From Deefgea rivuli DSM 18356 (lineage in GTDB: Bacteria > Pseudomonadota > Gammaproteobacteria > Burkholderiales > Chitinibacteraceae): a DNA stretch of 62,609 nucleotides. The notes under the pieces are model-generated. The model was given only the letters and a program-made list of their open reading frames with translations, was not told the DNA's origin and did not search any database. Each line of letters starts with the position of its first letter. Positions within the stretch are counted from its first letter, which is position 1. The stretch spans positions 328,782 to 391,390 of the forward strand of contig NZ_KK211083.1 in the NCBI RefSeq assembly GCF_000620145.1, read 5' to 3'. Positions 59,134 to 62,609 of the stretch are shown in pieces. The position numbers and the translations under genes are program-made.

Positions 59134-60039
59134 TTATTCCAGAATAGAGCTGAATATATAGTGCTCCAGCACTAAGCGTTCCGTCGTGGCGAGCGGGATG
59201 AATTCGAGGCCGTATTGCACCGACGTCGCAGGCGGTTCGGACTTTTGATTACGCACGATGGCTTTGATGCTCATCGTGTGATCAATCCCCGCCGCGTGCA
59301 GGCGCAGTGCCATGGTGATTTCCTGATCAGTTTCAAGTTTTAAATCCGAGCCTTCGAGCATCGCGCCGCTGGCCGATAGATTGGTAATTCGCGCCGGAAT
59401 GCTGTGAATGCCATCACCGCTGACACTGGCAATCAATTGCGTATTCACACGCAGGCTATTTCTCAGTTGGCGAATTTGTAGTGTATCCGGCCAGCTCAGG
59501 TGCAAATACGGGAAGGGCGTAAAGCAGACTTTCTCGACAATCGCCTCAAACGAAATCACATCTTTGCCCGCAATCGTTTTGGCTTTCACCGATTGCCCTT
59601 CACGAAACGGCAAAATCGTACCTTGCGAATTAACGGCGCTGAGTAAGACGCCATTTTTATCGAGCCAACCGATCAGTTTGACCGATTCATTCTGGCTCAG
59701 CGGATCGATACTCGATTGAATATGCAAGGTCGTTCCGGGGATGAGCTTCATTTGTGCCAGATGGCGCTTGATGGGCTGGGCTTTGGGCGTTGAGACTGCT
59801 TCGCTTTGCGTATCCTGATGCACGCGCGCACCACCGACGGCACCGGCAACACGCACGCCGCGCCAAGCAGGATTGCGAAACATGCCGAGCTTGCTCAGCG
59901 TTTCTAGCTGCTTGGCCGTGTGAATGACTTGGCCTGCACTGAGTAAAAGCTGATTTTCTGCATCAAAAATGGCGTAGGGCACAGGCTCGCCAACGGCGAG
60001 GTCTTGTTGCCGAAGCGGAACGAGGTCTGAATGAGCCAT
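59134..60039 (-). CDS. PilZ-domain protein, YcgR-like
   Basis: PilZ domains bind cyclic di-GMP. 301 aa from ATG 60039 (MAHSDLVPLRQQDLAVG), with GGTGA 5 bases upstream. The N-terminal half has the YcgR-like flagellar-brake look (LHIQSSIDPLSQNESVKLIGWL), and the C-terminal PilZ domain has both signatures: RNSLR (about residue 190) and NLSASG (about 217). The target (flagellum, pili or other) cannot be told from context. Confidence 0.85.
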   Translation of the reverse strand: MAHSDLVPLRQQDLAVGEPVPYAIFDAENQLLLSAGQVIHTAKQLETLSKLGMFRNPAWRGVRVAGAVGGARVHQDTQSEAVSTPKAQPIKRHLAQMKLIPGTTLHIQSSIDPLSQNESVKLIGWLDKNGVLLSAVNSQGTILPFREGQSVKAKTIAGKDVISFEAIVEKVCFTPFPYLHLSWPDTLQIRQLRNSLRVNTQLIASVSGDGIHSIPARITNLSASGAMLEGSDLKLETDQEITMALRLHAAGIDHTMSIKAIVRNQKSEPPATSVQYGLEFIPLATTERLVLEHYIFSSILE

Positions 60040-60179
60040 GCATGTCACCAATATCTATGTATATATATGCTTGTAATCCAAGTTAGCCGCTACGCCAAGC
60101 ATCAGGCTGGCGGCGTTGCGTTGTAGCGACGTGATACCATCGCCTTTCTGTGTCTTTCTATCAATTGGCCGAGTTTTCC

Positions 60180-62189
60180 ATGCTGCATTTGCTTAATCCC
60201 CCGCAACGCGAAGCCGTGAAATATTTATCGGGCCCTTGTCTGGTGCTGGCTGGTGCTGGCTCGGGGAAAACGCGGGTGATTACGCAAAAAATCGCGTATT
60301 TGATTGAAGAAGCGCAAATGGATGCGCGCAATATCGCGGCGATTACGTTTACTAATAAAGCGGCGCGTGAAATGCAGGAACGGGTGGCGACTTTATTACC
60401 CTCATCGCGCCTGCGTGGGCTGACGGTATCTACTTTCCATAGTTTGGGCATGCGTATCTTGCGCGAAGAAGCGGCGCATCTGGGTTATAAGCCGAAATTT
60501 TCGATTCTGGATTCGGCCGACTCGGCCAAAATCATCGCTGATCAATTGATTACCACTGATAAATCTTTGATTCGCTCAACCGTCAGCCAGATTTCGACGC
60601 TAAAAAGCGATCGGATTTCGCCAGATCGCGCCTTAACGATGGCTGCGTCCGAAGGCGAGTTGCAATTGGCGAAACTGTATCGCGCTTATCAAGACACGCT
60701 GTTTGCGTATCAGGCCATTGATTTCGACGATTTAATCCGCCTGCCGGTTGATTTATTTGAAGCGAATCCTGAGGTGTTGCAAAAATGGCAGCACCGCCTG
60801 CGCTATTTATTGATCGATGAATACCAAGATACCAACACCACGCAATATCTGCTTGTTAAGCAATTGACTGAACTCACTGGGCAATTTACCGCCGTCGGGG
60901 ATGATGACCAGAGTATTTATGCATGGCGCGGTGCGAACGTTGAAAACTTGAATTTGCTGCGCGTTGATTTCCCGAAACTGCATGTCATTAAGTTGGAGCA
61001 AAACTATCGCTCAGTGGCGCGGATTTTGCGCTGCGCGAATGCGGTGATCTCGAATAATCCGAAATTATTCGAGAAACAGCTGTGGTCAGATCTGGGGGTC
61101 GGTGATTTGATTCAAGTCGTCGAAACCAAGGGCGAGGACGACGAAGCCCGCGTGGTGGCGGAGCGCTTGAAAATGCACATGGCACTGAACGGCACGAGCT
61201 TTGCCGATTATGCGGTGCTGTATCGCGGTAATTTTCAGTCGCGAATTATTGAAGCGCAAATGCGTGCCGAAAATATCCCCTACGTGATGTCGGGTGGGCA
61301 AAGTTTTTTTGATAGTGCTGAAATCAAAGACGTGTTGGCGTATTTACATTTGATTTCTAATGATGATGATGAGCCGGCATTTATCCGTGCGGTAACGACG
61401 CCTAAGCGCGGCATCGGCAATGTCACGTTGGAAAAATTGGGTAGTTACGCTAAAGAGCGGCAAGTGTCTTTATTTGCAGCGGTGTTTGAAGAAGGCTTCG
61501 CGCATCAAGTGCAGCCAGCACAGCGCGAAATGCTTTATACCTTCTGCCGATTTATTCAGCGCATGCAAGAGAAGGTGAAGTCTGAGCCTGCGGATCAATT
61601 ATTCCGCGAAATATTGGGCGCGATTGATTTTGAAACCTGGCTGTATGAATCCGAAGAACCTAAACCCGCCGAAAGCAAATGGAAGAATATTCTGAGCTTG
61701 GGCGAGATGATTAAAAAGAAAGTCGATAGCGCAGGTAGCAACCTGGATGAAATCACGCAAAACTTTGATTTACGCATCATGCTGGAAGGGCGCTCGGAAG
61801 ATGAAATCGATGCGGTGCGGCTTTCAACGCTGCACGCGAGTAAAGGGCTGGAATATCCGCATGTGTTTTTAATCGGCTGCGAAGAAGATATTTTGCCGCA
61901 TCAAAATTCAATTGAGAGCGGCATGGTCGAAGAAGAGCGCCGTTTAATGTATGTGGGCATTACTCGGGCGCAACGTGGATTAACGATTACCTACTGCGGC
62001 AAGCGTAAACGCGCTGGCGAATGGCAAATTACGCGGCCAAGTCGGTTTTTAGATGAGCTGCCACCCGATGATGTGAGCTTTAGTGGTCGATTAGCCGCCA
62101 AATACGAGCCGCCAGCCGATATTAAGAAAGAACATTCAGGGCTTGCAGCCAAAATGTTGGCGCTTTTAAACGCAAAATCGACTCGGTAA
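60180..62189 (+). CDS. rep: ATP-dependent DNA helicase Rep
   Basis: 3'-5' SF1A helicase that clears proteins ahead of the replisome. I start at ATG 60180 (MLHLLNPPQREAVKYLSGPC), 669 aa, as in Rep; the GTG ten codons earlier is less like the family. Motifs in order: Walker A AGAGSGKT (about 22-29), DEYQDTN (about 213-219), GDDDQSIYAWRGA (about 240-252), and motifs IV-VI (NYRS, LSTLHASKGLEYPHV, VGITRAQRGL). A terminator follows. Confidence 0.96.
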   Translation: MLHLLNPPQREAVKYLSGPCLVLAGAGSGKTRVITQKIAYLIEEAQMDARNIAAITFTNKAAREMQERVATLLPSSRLRGLTVSTFHSLGMRILREEAAHLGYKPKFSILDSADSAKIIADQLITTDKSLIRSTVSQISTLKSDRISPDRALTMAASEGELQLAKLYRAYQDTLFAYQAIDFDDLIRLPVDLFEANPEVLQKWQHRLRYLLIDEYQDTNTTQYLLVKQLTELTGQFTAVGDDDQSIYAWRGANVENLNLLRVDFPKLHVIKLEQNYRSVARILRCANAVISNNPKLFEKQLWSDLGVGDLIQVVETKGEDDEARVVAERLKMHMALNGTSFADYAVLYRGNFQSRIIEAQMRAENIPYVMSGGQSFFDSAEIKDVLAYLHLISNDDDEPAFIRAVTTPKRGIGNVTLEKLGSYAKERQVSLFAAVFEEGFAHQVQPAQREMLYTFCRFIQRMQEKVKSEPADQLFREILGAIDFETWLYESEEPKPAESKWKNILSLGEMIKKKVDSAGSNLDEITQNFDLRIMLEGRSEDEIDAVRLSTLHASKGLEYPHVFLIGCEEDILPHQNSIESGMVEEERRLMYVGITRAQRGLTITYCGKRKRAGEWQITRPSRFLDELPPDDVSFSGRLAAKYEPPADIKKEHSGLAAKMLALLNAKSTR

Positions 62190-62212
62190 TGATGTTTTAG
62201 AAGTTTATTGGT

Positions 62213-62241
62213 AAAGGGCGCGCAAGCGCCCTTTGTTGTTT
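62213..62241 (+). terminator. Terminator of rep
   Basis: AAAGGGCGC-gcaa-GCGCCCTTT, a 9-bp stem followed by GTTGTTTC. Confidence 0.85.
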
Positions 62242-62329
62242 CTAGCGTTTGCGGCATTTTTGTTTCAAGTTCGTTTCTATGTAAATCAATGACTTATCCA
62301 CCTACTTGGATTTTCTTTGCACACAGGTG

Positions 62330-62358
62330 TTGACGCACCTCGGGCTGTGCCGTATATT
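62330..62358 (+). promoter_or_regulatory. rRNA operon promoter
   Basis: TTGACG (62330-62335), 17 bases, TATATT (62353-62358), then TCGGCCTCT. Start near 62365. The GC-rich discriminator matches the tRNA-operon promoter at 47761-47789. No clear AT-rich UP element is visible before the -35. Confidence 0.88.
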
Positions 62359-62428
62359 TCGGCCTCTCTGCTGCTGACACAGCAAACGAAACAAGCGGTT
62401 CTCTAGCTAGTTTCGGTGTCTAAGCCAC

Positions 62429-62440
62429 TGATCTTTAACA
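62429..62440 (+). promoter_or_regulatory. rRNA antitermination boxA
   Basis: TGATCTTTAACA resembles E. coli rrn boxA (TGCTCTTTAACA). It binds NusB-S10 in the rRNA antitermination complex. nusG and rpsJ are in this window. Confidence 0.8.
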
Positions 62441-62453
62441 AAATACAGCCGAT

Positions 62454-62497
62454 GAGTGTGAGTGCTTGGTTTGCCAGTCAAACAAGTGCTTACACTC
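62454..62497 (+). promoter_or_regulatory. Stem in the pre-16S leader
   Basis: GAGTGTGAGTGCTTGGTTTG pairs, with G-U pairs and a bulge, with CAAACAAGTGCTTACACTC. A local stem in the pre-16S leader between boxA and the 16S start. The window stops 112 bases later, at about the first bases of 16S (…GAGATTAAACGA). Confidence 0.6.
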
Positions 62498-62609
62498 TCA
62501 AAATGATCTGTTGAATGTAAATTCTTCAGGTTTGAAGTGATGTAGGAATGGCGTTAAAACCATTTCAAAAGTAAGCCAAGTTGTACAAATTAGCACAGAG
62601 ATTAAACGA

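Noticed and set aside
62520-62609. Start of the 16S rRNA gene.
   Set aside because: The last bases resemble the run-up to 16S, but the conserved AGAGTTTGATC has not yet appeared, so no rRNA feature is claimed.

Overview
The window comes from a betaproteobacterium of the Neisseriales, most likely the Chromobacteriaceae/Chitinibacteraceae group. This is inferred from gene order and protein character: tuf-trpT-secE-nusG-rplKAJL-rpoBC runs straight into the str, S10, spc and alpha operons, and pilBCD-coaE-zapD-yacG follows further on. No database search was possible, so the genus is not fixed. Most genes are chromosomal housekeeping genes, and I see no prophage, transposase, CRISPR array or toxin-antitoxin pair.

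Layout. 1-30.8 kb, plus strand: the 3' end of one tuf copy, tRNA-Trp, then about 35 transcription and translation genes ending at rplQ and a strong terminator. Several leader structures are visible: an L10 leader, hairpins before rpoB and rpoC, a consensus promoter plus hairpins before rpsL, and a terminator-like hairpin between rpsJ and rplC. The spacer between secY and rpmJ has no infA. 30.9-40.2 kb: an HDOD-domain gene divergent from apaH, then a leftward block with an OlsB-like acyltransferase, yacG, zapD, coaE, the type IV pilus genes pilD, pilC and pilB, and a CcsA/YpjD-like membrane gene divergent from ffh. 40.2-43.9 kb: ffh and the rpsP-rimM-trmD-rplS operon. 43.9-50.6 kb: argP/argO (arginine export and its regulator), a small unknown gene, sbcB, a tRNA-Pro/Arg/His operon, folD, pyrD and an unknown gene. 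50.6-51.2 kb: a gene-free patch built of repeats. 51.2-57.3 kb: rsxABCDGE, a membrane electron-transfer complex. 57.4-62.2 kb: an outer-membrane barrel protein, nth, a PilZ-domain protein and rep. 62.2-62.6 kb: terminator, promoter, boxA and processing stem of an rRNA operon; the window stops at about the first base of 16S rRNA.

The least ordinary content lies between genes from 41.6 to 59.1 kb. There are two families of palindromic repeats: four copies of an exactly 49-bp palindrome and six copies of an 80-230-bp hairpin element built from iterated CACGAAA motifs. One of the hairpin elements contains a perfect REP-like palindrome of the kind known from Pseudomonas. Two of them lie inside the rsx operon, and one 49-bp copy supplies the stop codon of argP. 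A second theme is RNA-level control: a hairpin that buries the ribosome binding site of the OlsB-like gene, and rRNA and tRNA promoters that share a discriminator. I found no multi-gene system that looks undescribed; the repeat families and leader structures are the best candidates for new biology.
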